From Ignavibacteriales bacterium (GTDB taxonomy: Bacteria; Bacteroidota; Ignavibacteria; Ignavibacteriales; Melioribacteraceae), in assembly GCA_020635285.1 (NCBI GenBank), contig JACKAB010000013.1, forward strand, positions 1 through 64,000: 64,000 bases of DNA, in the 5' to 3' direction. Below, piece by piece: positions 29,338 to 39,011 of this stretch. Within the stretch, counting starts at the first letter, position 1. The number at the start of each line of letters is the position of its first letter. The translations under genes were made by a program, and so were the position numbers. The notes beneath the pieces were generated by a model. The model saw nothing but the letters and a program-made list of their open reading frames with translations. It was not told where the DNA came from and made no database searches.

Positions 29338-29840
29338 TAGACGTCAATCTCTTTTGGATCATTTTCGCTTTTCAGTTTAAACCATTGATCTTCGGTAAAA
29401 TCAGCATCAGTAATTTTATCAACTGACATTTTAAAGTATTTCCCTTCTGCAATTACAGCAATATCTCCATTAGGCAAAACTATTTTTCCTTCTCCTTCAA
29501 ATGTACGGGAAGTTTCTTTTGTAATTTTGCAAACTACTTTTAACTCTTCATCATAAGGAACGGGCTTTTTAAATTTTACGTTAAGCTCTAAGGTTACTCC
29601 CCAAATATTTTCGTCTTTAATAAGGATTGCCCTGCCAATTGTTTCATCTAAAATTGTGGAAGCAATTCCACCATGAAGTCTGCCAGGGTAACTTTGATGA
29701 ATATCTTTAGGTGTAAATATTGCCACCAGTTCATCATTCTCTAATTCGTAAAAGGAGGCTTTTAATCCAAGCGAATTTTCAATACCGCAGACAAAGCACA
29801 TTTTGGAGTTGTTCTGTTTGTTTTTTACATGTTGTTTCAT
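29337..29840 (-). CDS. PaaI-family hotdog thioesterase
   Basis: This intact 167-residue protein has the hotdog fold. SYPGRLHGGIASTILDETIG (about 49-68) carries the HGG motif and the acidic catalytic position of PaaI-type acyl-CoA thioesterases. Two early cysteines in MCFVCGIENSLGL form the usual N-terminal C-x2-C-G of one subgroup. It starts 15 bases after the C1 peptidase stop and overlaps the GNAT start. Confidence 0.9.
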   Translation of the reverse strand: MKQHVKNKQNNSKMCFVCGIENSLGLKASFYELENDELVAIFTPKDIHQSYPGRLHGGIASTILDETIGRAILIKDENIWGVTLELNVKFKKPVPYDEELKVVCKITKETSRTFEGEGKIVLPNGDIAVIAEGKYFKMSVDKITDADFTEDQWFKLKSENDPKEIDV

Positions 29841-29855
29841 AGAATAGTTATTCTT

Positions 29856-31085
29856 TTATTTAAACTTTTTGATTAAATCACCTAATGCGTCTTTATGAAC
29901 TATATAATCCATCATTTTTAATTTAATATAATCTTCAGTGAAAAAATAGTAACCTTTGTTGTTTCCATCTCTTGATCCGGAACCGGAATCTTTTATAAGA
30001 TACCAGTTTTGGTTTGGATTGTTTAAATAACCAACCAAGTGAATGCCATGATCATCGGTAGTTGTTTGATTACTAAAACGAAACTGACGAGCATTTTCAT
30101 CAATATATTCAGAGGGAATATCAAAATCAGGAACCATAAAAACATCCCGCTCAGCACTTTTTCCTGGTTCAGAAACATCGCCGCCTAACCCAACAGTGTA
30201 CCCATTACGAATTGCTTTTTTTAGAACGTCCATAAATTCGTTCAAAGGAATATTATAATAATCAGAACTATGCCACCAATTATCGGGAACCTCGTACTCA
30301 ACCTTTTCATAATATGGCTTTTGCATGTAGGATAATACATCAATATAATCATCTAATTTTAAAGTAAGATAATTATCTAAATATTGTTTTGGAGAATAAG
30401 ATTTTCCCTCTACAACTACATTTGTTGGAGGAGTTCCTAAATAATAATTTAATATTGACATTATTGTTTCTGTTACAGTTTTTTCATTCCATGCGTTTTC
30501 TTTTTTAACGGATTTTAAGTAGTTGCTCATTTCGTAAAACATTTTAGAGTGGTTATGGAAAGTTTGTCCTTCTTTCAAGCCAATATAATCTTTCTCTGGA
30601 ACTATTCCATAAGTTTTCCAAATTCGAGTTACTGCATTTGCTTCAGATCCTTCAGCAAATAAAGATTCCCCTCTAGACGCAACAAATCCTTTTGCTTTTT
30701 CAACGTATTCCCAATAAACAGTATAAATTTCAGATAGTTTAACTTTCTTTTTGGTCAAACGATAAATTTCTGATTCAAAATAAGAAGTAGTGGAAAATGA
30801 CCAGCAAGTACTGGTGTTTCCTTGTGAAATGGGCGGGTTGTGCCAATAAGAAGAAAATTCATCAACAGACTTTGGAAGTTTATAATTAGAAAAATCCATT
30901 GTAAAGGATTTCTTCATAATTTCAGGGCTTGATTCAAAATCCTCTATTCCTTGCAGAATTTTCCCAAAGAACCCATCGTTGTTTTCTTTAAACATTCCTT
31001 TGTCTGAGGTTTTTGTTTGCGATTGGATTTGACTAGCTGTGATTAAAGTTAAAAGTACAATAATAATGAATTTTGCAATATTCAT
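29856..31085 (-). CDS. Secreted C1-family cysteine peptidase, Asp at the catalytic Asn position
   Basis: This intact 409-residue bleomycin-hydrolase-like protein has an N-terminal signal peptide (about 1-22). Gln88 and Cys94 lie in PISQGNTSTCWSFSTT, and the catalytic His is in DDHGIHLVGYL. Where the paralogue at 7722-8856 has KNSWG, this one has IKDSGSGSRDG, so the Asn that orients His appears to be Asp. The two share blocks such as ELPDNW/EVPDNWW and YYNIPLNEFMDVL. It heads an operon with a thioesterase and a GNAT gene. Activity may be altered. Confidence 0.88.
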   Translation of the reverse strand: MNIAKFIIIVLLTLITASQIQSQTKTSDKGMFKENNDGFFGKILQGIEDFESSPEIMKKSFTMDFSNYKLPKSVDEFSSYWHNPPISQGNTSTCWSFSTTSYFESEIYRLTKKKVKLSEIYTVYWEYVEKAKGFVASRGESLFAEGSEANAVTRIWKTYGIVPEKDYIGLKEGQTFHNHSKMFYEMSNYLKSVKKENAWNEKTVTETIMSILNYYLGTPPTNVVVEGKSYSPKQYLDNYLTLKLDDYIDVLSYMQKPYYEKVEYEVPDNWWHSSDYYNIPLNEFMDVLKKAIRNGYTVGLGGDVSEPGKSAERDVFMVPDFDIPSEYIDENARQFRFSNQTTTDDHGIHLVGYLNNPNQNWYLIKDSGSGSRDGNNKGYYFFTEDYIKLKMMDYIVHKDALGDLIKKFK

Positions 31086-31281
31086 TTTACCCTCTTAAGC
31101 AATACGTTAAAATTTGTTATGAGCAATTTACTAATATTTAAAATTTTCCTTTAAGTTTTTCTTCAAATGACAAAATTTTATACAACTTTATTTTTCAGTG
31201 GGAACAAATCCACTAAGCTTTAATTAAAGTGTAATTTAGTTTTGATTAGAAGGACGGTCTTCATTTTATCGGGCTAGATAC

Positions 31282-31509
31282 TTACTTTATATGATACTTA
31301 ATAATTTTTGCCGGACAATTTTTTTTAGCAGCTTCTATTGAAGTTAATTCCTCGTTGCCAACTTGGGTGGTATAAACACCTTTTTTTTCTTTTCCACCAA
31401 CTAGATTGCATTTGCCATCTTTTTTAGACACGCGCCATCTGCTCGGATCAGCTTCAACACAAGCGTTGCAACCAATACATTTAATTCTGTAATATGAAAT
31501 AGAAATCAT
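31282..31509 (-). CDS. Ferredoxin, single-cluster type
   Basis: This 75-residue protein has the cluster-binding pattern of mono-cluster ferredoxins: cysteines in RIKCIGCNACVEADP near the N terminus and KNCPAKII near the end. It overlaps the last base of the U32 peptidase gene (TAATG), so it is co-translated and may pass electrons to that protein or its reaction. That link is inferred. Confidence 0.9.
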   Translation of the reverse strand: MISISYYRIKCIGCNACVEADPSRWRVSKKDGKCNLVGGKEKKGVYTTQVGNEELTSIEAAKKNCPAKIIKYHIK

Positions 31510-32747
31510 TAAGCAGTAACAACTTTATAAAGTTTATCGGATGCTCTGATTGTTTCGTCAACACGGATTGAAAAATATTCTCCTTTGTTGGCTTCTTCAA
31601 CTGATTTATCATCAACTCTAATTTCTTCTACCAAGGTTTCAATAATTCCGGTTGTGGGTCCGGTTATTATGATTTTATCACCTTTTTTCAAAGTGTGGGC
31701 CTCAATAAGAAATTCACCAACTTTAGCTTTGGGAAAATATTTTATCCCTTTTCCAAGTAAAATTTTTCTTGTTGTTGCTTTAGACCCGTAAACTTCGCTC
31801 CACTCGCCCATTTTTTTACCAAGATAATAACCGTCCCAGAATCCTCTATTGTAAACGGTAGCTAATCTTTCTTTCCAATCTCTTATTTTATCTTCCGTAT
31901 AAGTTCCCGCCAGTATTGAATCAACAGCCTCTCTGTAACATTTAACAGTTGTGTAAACATAATCAGCAGAACGACCGCGACCTTCAATTTTAAGTACTCT
32001 AACACCGGCATCTAAAACTTTGTCAAGAAAATCAATAGTTGCCAAATCTTTTGCGCTCATTATATATTCATTATCAATATCTAACTCAACACCTTCTTCT
32101 TTATCAATAACTGTATATTCCCTTCTGCAATTTTGAATGCAAGCACCACGATTTGCGGAGGAGTTATGAGAATGCAGACTTAAATAACATTTGCCGGAAA
32201 CAGCCATACACAAAGCACCGTGTGCAAAAACTTCTACTTCAACAGTTTTGCCGGAAGGTCCTTTAATTCCTCTTCGTTCTATTTCAGCTGAAATGCTAGC
32301 GACTTGCTGTAAGCTTAATTCACGAGCCAGAACCATTACGTCTCCGTAATTTGCATAAAATTCAACAGTTTCTACATTACTAATATTACACTGCGTAGAA
32401 ATGTGAATTGGGTATCCGATTTTTTTTGCGTAATTCATTGCTGCATGATCCGAAGCAATAATTGCGTCAATTCCATTTTCTTGTGCTGAATCAACTATAT
32501 TTTGCATTAGTGTGATGTCGTGATCATACAAAACTGTATTTAAGGTTATGTATGACTTTATATTGTTTTCTTTGCAGATTCTTGAAATATTTGCCAAGTC
32601 TTCAGTGGTAAAATTATTTGAAGAACGTGCCCGCATATTTAATTGTTCAATACCAAAATAAACTGAATTACATCCGCCTTTTATTGCTGCTCCCAATGCT
32701 TCATACGAACCGACTGGAGCCATTACTTCTATATTGTTGTATCTCAT
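31509..32747 (-). CDS. Peptidase U32 family protein (YegQ/RlhA-like)
   Basis: This intact 412-residue protein opens with EVMAPVGSYEALGAAIKGGC and carries the U32 signature EVFAHGALCMAVSGKCYLS followed by RGACIQNCRREY, whose cysteines could hold an iron-sulfur cluster. LKIEGRGRSADYVYTTVKCY is another conserved block. Characterised relatives act in RNA hydroxylation rather than proteolysis, so the peptidase label is historical. The overlapping ferredoxin gene supports a redox role. Confidence 0.93.
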   Translation of the reverse strand: MRYNNIEVMAPVGSYEALGAAIKGGCNSVYFGIEQLNMRARSSNNFTTEDLANISRICKENNIKSYITLNTVLYDHDITLMQNIVDSAQENGIDAIIASDHAAMNYAKKIGYPIHISTQCNISNVETVEFYANYGDVMVLARELSLQQVASISAEIERRGIKGPSGKTVEVEVFAHGALCMAVSGKCYLSLHSHNSSANRGACIQNCRREYTVIDKEEGVELDIDNEYIMSAKDLATIDFLDKVLDAGVRVLKIEGRGRSADYVYTTVKCYREAVDSILAGTYTEDKIRDWKERLATVYNRGFWDGYYLGKKMGEWSEVYGSKATTRKILLGKGIKYFPKAKVGEFLIEAHTLKKGDKIIITGPTTGIIETLVEEIRVDDKSVEEANKGEYFSIRVDETIRASDKLYKVVTA

Positions 32748-32870
32748 TTTTACTTTCTATAAAGTGATTTGTTATAAACCGAATTAAAAATTAATTAGTG
32801 TACAAAGGTAATAAATACTTAGGTTTATTAGAAAGGCTATAAATCGACTTAAATTCTGTGTTAGAATATA

Positions 32871-32903
32871 AAATAAAAAACCGATTCCTTCACAGAAATC
32901 GGT
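32871..32903 (-). terminator. Rho-independent terminator of the cytolysin gene
   Basis: On the minus strand ACCGATT and AATCGGT form a 7-bp stem with a 10-base loop, followed by TTTTTATTTTA. It lies 43 bases past the cytolysin stop. Confidence 0.85.
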
Positions 32904-32945
32904 CATTTAAAGTCAAGTAATTTCCTAATTGTCTACAATTCTCTT

Positions 32946-34613
32946 TTATTGAATTGTCACTGTATAATATAAGCCTACATTACAGTTTTTATCTCCAGTT
33001 GAAACATATCTTCTTCCAGAAGTTCCACTCCAACTTCCAGAACTTGTAAAGGAATGTGTTCCCGAAGCGGTTTTTCCATTCATTCTTGAATCATAAAATC
33101 CCTTTCCTAAGATATCATAATCTTGTTCCCAGCAAATTAGTTGAACAGTAAATTTTTTACCAACATTTCTAGGCAAAGTAAATGTTTTGGTTGTATTAAT
33201 TTTTTTTGTATCACCATCTCCATATTTTATCCAAGAACCGCTATCATATTGAGTAACTAATTGGTTATTATTTTCATTTAATATTCTTACACGAAACCAA
33301 AAATCACCATCACCTAATGGCCAACCATCACAATCATTATTTACAACAAATTCATCTAAATAAACCTTTATTGTGTTTGAATTTTGAGTTGTTACACACT
33401 CATTAGCAGTGTATTCTGTCGTGTAGCCCAATTTTGCTAAAGAATTGTCTTTTAGATAAAATACTGAATATGCAATAGGTACGCCTGGATTATCTTTACT
33501 ATAAACTGCATTTTGTCCAGAGATAATACCTCTCACTTTGTCTAAAATTGTATTTGCAGAGTTTGTTTTAGATGAACTAATTGGTTCGGTTGCAACGGCA
33601 GCGTTTCCGCCAATAGTTACAAGGTCAATAGAAGACTCAGTCAAAATTTCTTCGTAAGTTGTTTTTAAGTTTCCATCAACAGAATAACCAGCGGCATATC
33701 TAAACGCGGCTTCTATATCTGCGGATTTATAACTGCTTGTAGATTCCATTCTAAACATTATTATTCTGCCGTAAGTAACAGATTTAATATAAGCTGGTGC
33801 CGCTGCATCGTTAATAATATTTTTTACTTTATCTAAAGAAGCTTCTTCACTAAAAACTTTTTCTGGAGATGTTGGTGTATCAAAAATTACATCATAAAAA
33901 GCTTGTTTAAAAACAGCCATTACTACTTTCTTTGTCTCACTGCTAAAATAATTAAACTGAGTGCTTACTGATCCAGAAGCCCACTCGGCATTTAGATCAA
34001 CATCTAAAGATAGTTGCTTTGAGCTGTAAGAAGTTCCTAAATGAAAGGAAGAATTGGCGGCATTAACATATCCATCAACATAAGCATTGTTATTCCACCA
34101 TTCTAAAGAAGAATCAATTGCAGCTTGAACGCTGGAGGCGGCTGGGTTATTTACTGTCCGTGTTCCGTTAGCACCCATTCCTGGCAGATTAACGCTAAAT
34201 GTAATTGGCGCTCTTTCAATTCCGATTGGCTCAGGAATTCCATCCATTAATGATTGATTTCCCTTTACTAAAGCACCTGCCCAAACTATTCCGGTGGTTG
34301 GACGCAATATTGCAATTTGATCAAAATTCTTTTTGAGGTTGTAAGTTGTTTGTCTGCAAATAGTTGTAATATTGCCCGATGTAATTGTGGAGGAAGTGTC
34401 TTCCAAAACTTCTCTAGTGGATTCTTCTCCACCGGTTGACTGGACATTCAGCATTTGATCAGGATTATAGCTTAATTTAGATATGTACTCTTGAATGTCA
34501 GCAGCATTTTTTTCTGTATCTACTTTTACAGGCGAGTCTTCGCTGCAAGAGATTAATAGTAAAGTTAGACTTACTATTAAAGTTACTTTTATTAGATTTT
34601 TTACCGTTTTCAT
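32946..34613 (-). CDS. Thiol-activated cytolysin (CDC)-like lipoprotein with a non-standard C-terminal domain
   Basis: This intact 555-residue protein is related to cholesterol-dependent cytolysins, which form large beta-barrel pores. It has a lipobox (LLLISC, Cys23). Family blocks follow in order: IVWAGALVKGNQSLMDGIP, APITFSVNLPGM, VIFDTPTSPEKVFSEE, AAPAYIKSVTYGRIIMFRME, DLVTIGGNA and GVPIAYSVFYLKDNSLAKLG. The last ends where classic toxins enter domain 4. The remaining 140 residues are unlike domain 4: there is no tryptophan-rich undecapeptide and no Thr-Leu cholesterol pair. The start is supported by AGGTG. It is monocistronic and divergent from an ECF sigma/kinase pair. Membrane target unknown. 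Confidence 0.88.
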   Translation of the reverse strand: MKTVKNLIKVTLIVSLTLLLISCSEDSPVKVDTEKNAADIQEYISKLSYNPDQMLNVQSTGGEESTREVLEDTSSTITSGNITTICRQTTYNLKKNFDQIAILRPTTGIVWAGALVKGNQSLMDGIPEPIGIERAPITFSVNLPGMGANGTRTVNNPAASSVQAAIDSSLEWWNNNAYVDGYVNAANSSFHLGTSYSSKQLSLDVDLNAEWASGSVSTQFNYFSSETKKVVMAVFKQAFYDVIFDTPTSPEKVFSEEASLDKVKNIINDAAAPAYIKSVTYGRIIMFRMESTSSYKSADIEAAFRYAAGYSVDGNLKTTYEEILTESSIDLVTIGGNAAVATEPISSSKTNSANTILDKVRGIISGQNAVYSKDNPGVPIAYSVFYLKDNSLAKLGYTTEYTANECVTTQNSNTIKVYLDEFVVNNDCDGWPLGDGDFWFRVRILNENNNQLVTQYDSGSWIKYGDGDTKKINTTKTFTLPRNVGKKFTVQLICWEQDYDILGKGFYDSRMNGKTASGTHSFTSSGSWSGTSGRRYVSTGDKNCNVGLYYTVTIQ

Positions 34614-34773
34614 ACTTTCACCTATTGATTGATTATTATAAAGTTTTTATATTCTTTTTTAAGATAGATTTTACTAGTTGTTTAAAAACGAAAGAGATGC
34701 TTTGTCATAATTTTTCCCTTTATCACTATACGCAAGAAAAAAGACGACAAGTGATAATTTAATTTTGAAAAAA
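34614..34773. promoter_or_regulatory. Divergent intergenic region, cytolysin / ECF sigma
   Basis: This AT-rich stretch of about 150 bases must contain the promoters for both the cytolysin gene (-) and the sigma/kinase unit (+). No operator or promoter consensus can be assigned with confidence. Its interest is positional: the neighbouring sigma factor could act here. Confidence 0.4.
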
Positions 34774-35343
34774 ATGAAAAATAAAACAGACGTAACGCAA
34801 TTATTAATTCAAGTTTCGGATGGAAACAAAGAAGTTGTAAACTCTCTTTTTCCGGTTGTTTATAATGAATTGCAGAAAATAGCTCAAAATCAGCTGAAAC
34901 ATGAAAGAAAAGGACACACTATAAATGCCACTTCGCTTGTGCACGAAGCGTATTTCAAATTGGTTGATCAGAAATATGTCACTTGGCAGAACAGAGCACA
35001 TTTTTTTGGAATTGCCAGCCAAGCAATGCGTAGAATTTTAATTAATTACGCAAACAGCAGGGCAGCGCAAAAAAGAGGAAGCGGAACTCCTGATATAACT
35101 TTAGCAGAAAACCTTGGTGAAAGTTTTATTAAACCAGATGAGCTTATTGATTTAGACGAAGCACTAAATAGACTGGAAAAAATTAATGAACGCCAAAGTA
35201 AAATTATTGAGTATTGGTTTTTCGTTGGTTTAACCCATGAAGAAATTGCGGAAGTACTTAAAAAATCATTGCCAACAGTTCGCAGAGATTGGCGGTTAGC
35301 TAGAGCGTGGTTAACTCGCGAATTAAAAAATATGAAAAATTAG
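34774..35343 (+). CDS. ECF sigma factor, kinase-associated (Sig-70_X6-like)
   Basis: This RNA polymerase sigma factor has about 189 residues. Region 2 is VVYNELQKIAQNQLKHERKG and INATSLVHEAYFKLVDQ; region 4 is GLTHEEIAEVLKKSLPTVRRDWRLARAWLTRE. The block HFFGIASQAMRRILINYAN is typical of the ECF group found beside Ser/Thr kinases. TTG at 34765 extends the frame by three residues; I prefer ATG 34774. The kinase starts six bases after the stop, so the two are co-transcribed, and phosphorylation probably controls this sigma. Confidence 0.92.
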   Translation: MKNKTDVTQLLIQVSDGNKEVVNSLFPVVYNELQKIAQNQLKHERKGHTINATSLVHEAYFKLVDQKYVTWQNRAHFFGIASQAMRRILINYANSRAAQKRGSGTPDITLAENLGESFIKPDELIDLDEALNRLEKINERQSKIIEYWFFVGLTHEEIAEVLKKSLPTVRRDWRLARAWLTRELKNMKN

Positions 35344-35349
35344 GTTTGT

Positions 35350-38154
35350 ATGAATCAGCCTGATTGGGAAAAAGTTGAGAAATTATTTGAAGAAGCAATT
35401 GAGCTTGATAAAGATAAACGAATCTCCTTCCTTAAAAATAAATGCGGCAATAATAAAAAACTATTTGACGAAGTAGTCTCACTCCTTGAAGCTGATGAAA
35501 ATGTAAATCCCGTATTAGATAAAAAAGCCAGCGACATAATTAACATTGAAGAAAAAATAAATTTTATTGGACAGCAAATAGGTGTTTACAAAATTATAAA
35601 AGAAATTGCTACAGGCGGAATGGGCTCGGTTTTTTTAGCCGAAAGATGCGATGGAATTTTTGAACAAAAAGTTGCACTCAAAATTATTAAGCCTGGATTG
35701 AGTACAATTCCAATAATTAGAAGATTTCAACACGAGCGGCAAATACTTGCAAATCTTCAACATCCAAATATTGCCCGGCTTTTTGATGGCGGCGTTACAG
35801 AAGATAGGCGCCCATTTTTTACAATGGAATATGTTGATGGAATTCCCATAGATGAATATTGCGATAAGAATAAATTAACTATTAACGAACGGTTAAATTT
35901 ATTTATTAAAGTTTGTGAGGCGGTTCAATATGCTCATAATAACTTGGTAATTCACAGAGATCTAAAACCAAGCAACATACTTATTAAAAATGACGGAACA
36001 CTTAAACTTCTCGATTTTGGAATTTCGAAAGTATTAAGTGCAGAAAGCAACAACCAAGATTTACCAACAATTACGCAAGCCGAAATTAATCTAATGACTC
36101 CGGAATATTCTTCTCCTGAGCAAATTAAAAATACACAAATCTCTGTATCGACGGATGTTTATTCACTGGGATTGATTTTATATAAATTGTTAAGCGGCAA
36201 ACCTGCACATGAGTTTAAAACCAGATCTTTTCATGAGTATGAAAAAGTTGTTTGTGAGCAAAAGATTCCTACACCAAGTACTGTCTTAGTAAAAAGTAAT
36301 GAGCAGATAGAAGAAAGCGTGCTTTTTGATATAAGTCAGAATAGGAAGATTTCATTAAGCAAATTAAAAAAAGTGCTAAATGGTGATTTGGATAATATTT
36401 GCATGATGGCATTGCGCAAAGAGCCTGAGAGAAGATATGCTTCCGCAGAAATGTTGGCTTACGATATTGAAAGATATCTGAATTCATTACCCATTCTTGC
36501 ACGTAAAGAATCGTTTATTTATACTTCTAAAAAATTTATTGTTCGCCACAAAGCCGCTGTTATTACTGCTGCAGTACTGTTCTTTATTGTGAACGGATTA
36601 ATTTTATTTTACACAATTCAATTAAAGAATGAGCGAGACCGAGCAACATTTGAAGCAAAAAAATCGGAACAAGTTGCATCCTTTTTACAAGAGCTATTTT
36701 TGGTTTCTGATCCTGATGAATCTAAAGGAGAAACAATAACAGCAAGAGAATTATTAGATAGAGGAGCCAAGAATTTAAAAAGCAGTTTAGAGACCGAACC
36801 AGAAATAAAAGCTAAATTGCAAAACACAATTGGTAAAGTTTATACGAATTTAGGTATGTATAACTCTGCAGAAGATATTTTTCAATCAATTAAAGAAAAC
36901 AGCAACTTAGAAAAACTTGATAAAGAAACTTATATAAGTACTCTAATAAATTTAGGATCTATTTACAGGCTGAGGGGAAAATTTAAACTTGCCGAAGATA
37001 TTTTAATGAACGCTAAAAGTAGATGCGAAAAATATCTTAAAAAAAACAATCCTCTTTTTGGTGATTGCTTCTTAAATCTTGGTGGATATTATTATGAGAT
37101 GGGGGTTTTTGATAAATCTTACAATTTTTATAAGAAAGCGGAGCAAGTATACAAATTTAATTTTGGCGAAGAAAATTCACAATTTGTAGATGCAATTTAT
37201 TCTCTTGCAATTCTTGAATTTGATGAAGGAAATTCAAAAAAAAGTGATTCGTTATATAGAAAAGCCTTAGAAATAAACTTAAAAATTAATGGTGAAATTA
37301 ATGCAACTACTGCGACTATTCAAAATGGTTTGGCAAGTGTTTTAAGACATACAGGAGAGTTTGAAGAATCAAAGACATTATATCAAAAAGTTCTCAAGAC
37401 AAGAATAAAGCTTTTTGGAAATAATCATCCAGATGTTGCTCATACATTAAATCACTTATCACGGCTTTATTATAACCAAGAAGAGTATGAAAAAGCCGAA
37501 CCTCTAGCAAGACGCGCTTTGGAAATTAGGGAAAATCTTTATAATGAAAATCATCCTGAAGTAATGGCAAGCAGAAGCAGCTTGGCGGGAACATTAATAG
37601 GATTAAAAAAATATTACGAAGCGGAAAAACTATACAGATTAGCCCATAAAGCTGCGGTAGAAACATTGGGAGAAAATCACCCATATACGCCGGCAATCTT
37701 AGGAAATATTGGGATTGCGCTTATGGAACAAAAAAAGTATAGTGAAGCCGAAAAGTACATTTCACAATCAATTGAAATAATAGAAAAATTCCAAATTTAA
37801 AAAGAAACATATAGAGTGGGCAGAGTCGTTGACTTAGCCAAATTATATAATAGAACAAATAGGTTTCACAAAGCAGAGAAACTACTTAGGAGAACAGTTC
37901 AAGATATTAAAAGTAGAAATATTGATGACGATTGGTTAATTGGTTTGGCAGAAAGTGAGCTGGGTTATAGTTTATATAAACAATCAAAAGATTTGGAAGC
38001 TGAGGGTTTGTTGATAAATGGCTACAATCTACTTAAAAAAAAAAAGCGAAAAGAGCTCTTTCACAAAAAAAAAAGCATTACAAAAATAATAGAGTTTTAT
38101 AAATATAAAAACAGAGAAGACAAAGTAGCAGAGTTTACAAACAATCTAAAATAG
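35350..38154 (+). CDS. Membrane Ser/Thr protein kinase with TPR sensor domain, in-frame TAA
   Basis: The protein has about 934 residues if read through. A kinase domain (about 78-375) has IATGGMGSVFLAER, the ATP-binding Lys in KVALKIIKPG, HRDLKPSNI with the catalytic Asp, and LLDFGISK. One membrane helix follows (about 393-415, VITAAVLFFIVNGLILFY), then at least six TPR/TPR_12 repeats such as NLGGYYYEMGVFDKSYNFYK and HTLNHLSRLYYNQEEYEKAE. A TAA at 37798-37800 stops the frame, but the same frame continues with more TPR sequence (KLYNRTNRFHKAEKLLRR, ESELGYSLYKQSKDLEAEGL) to 38154. Leu (TTA) would fit there. It is co-transcribed with the ECF sigma gene. Confidence 0.9.
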
Positions 38155-38276
38155 CCTAAAAAAATCCACCCCAAAAAAAAATAATCAATCATATTTTTAT
38201 TGCAAGAAAGAACAATTGTAATTATATTGCATATACGTAAACGTCTAGGTTAGTATAAAGTAAACGTTAGGGTACA

Positions 38277-39011
38277 ATGAGTAAAATATTTTTGAGAAAA
38301 GATTTTTAAAAAGAAGCTACAATAACAGAAAAAACTCTTCATGAATTTGAGACAAACAGTTTATTAAAACCGGCTGGCATAACCGAAGATAAAACTGCAT
38401 TTTATACGCAAGGTTCGGTTGAGCAAGTTGTTATGTTGAAATCTTTAATGAATTTGGGTTATGCTCTACCCGAAATTCAAAAAATAGTTAAGAAGGTTGG
38501 ATTACCGAATAATTCCATCATTCAGCATGAAGAGAAAAAGATGGAGCAATTTATAACCATTAGTAGCCTTGCAGAGCAAGTTGGAGTTAGTCCAAGAACT
38601 ATTAAGCACTGGGAAGAAAAGGGAATAATTGAATCCGAATTAAGAAGCGCCGGTGGTTTTAGACTTTATTCTCAAATTTATGTTTACATGTGTAAGCTTA
38701 TAAAAGATTTGCAGCTTTTTAATTATTCGTTAGAAGAAATAAAAACTATATCAGATTACTTTAGAGATTTTCTTTTAATTAGCAACAATATTAACCATTA
38801 CCCGCAAAACGAAACAGAAGAGCGTCTTGAAGCTATGAATAGTGCAATAATTCAGTTGTTTTCAAAAATGAATATGCTTAAAGAAGGAATTGCCAGATGG
38901 GAAAGTTTGCTTAAGACAAAGCAAAAAGAAATTAAAGGAATTAAAACAAAGAATACAAAAAGTAAAAAAAGTAAAATCAAAAACCAAGGACGAGTAATTG
39001 GATTACTTTGA
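38277..39011 (+). CDS. Regulator with two MerR-type helix-turn-helix domains, in-frame TAA at codon 11
   Basis: The track starts at 38433, but the same frame is open back to ATG 38277 except for TAA at 38307-38309. With Leu at that codon the product has 244 residues. A first MerR-like domain reads ATITEKTLHEFETNSLLKPA and LMNLGYALPEIQKIVKKVGL. A second reads ITISSLAEQVGVSPRTIKHW, EEKGIIESELRSAGGFRLYS and LEEIKTISDYFRDF. A basic tail (KSKKSKIKNQGR) follows. The gene overlaps the start of the hydrolase gene and may control it. The ligand is unknown. Confidence 0.75.

Noticed and set aside
37798..38309. Genetic code change with TAA read as an amino acid
   Set aside because: Most intact genes here end naturally in TAA at the expected place (for example mnmE at 17258 and rsmG overlapping murQ), and only three internal TAA codons were found, all in T/A run contexts.
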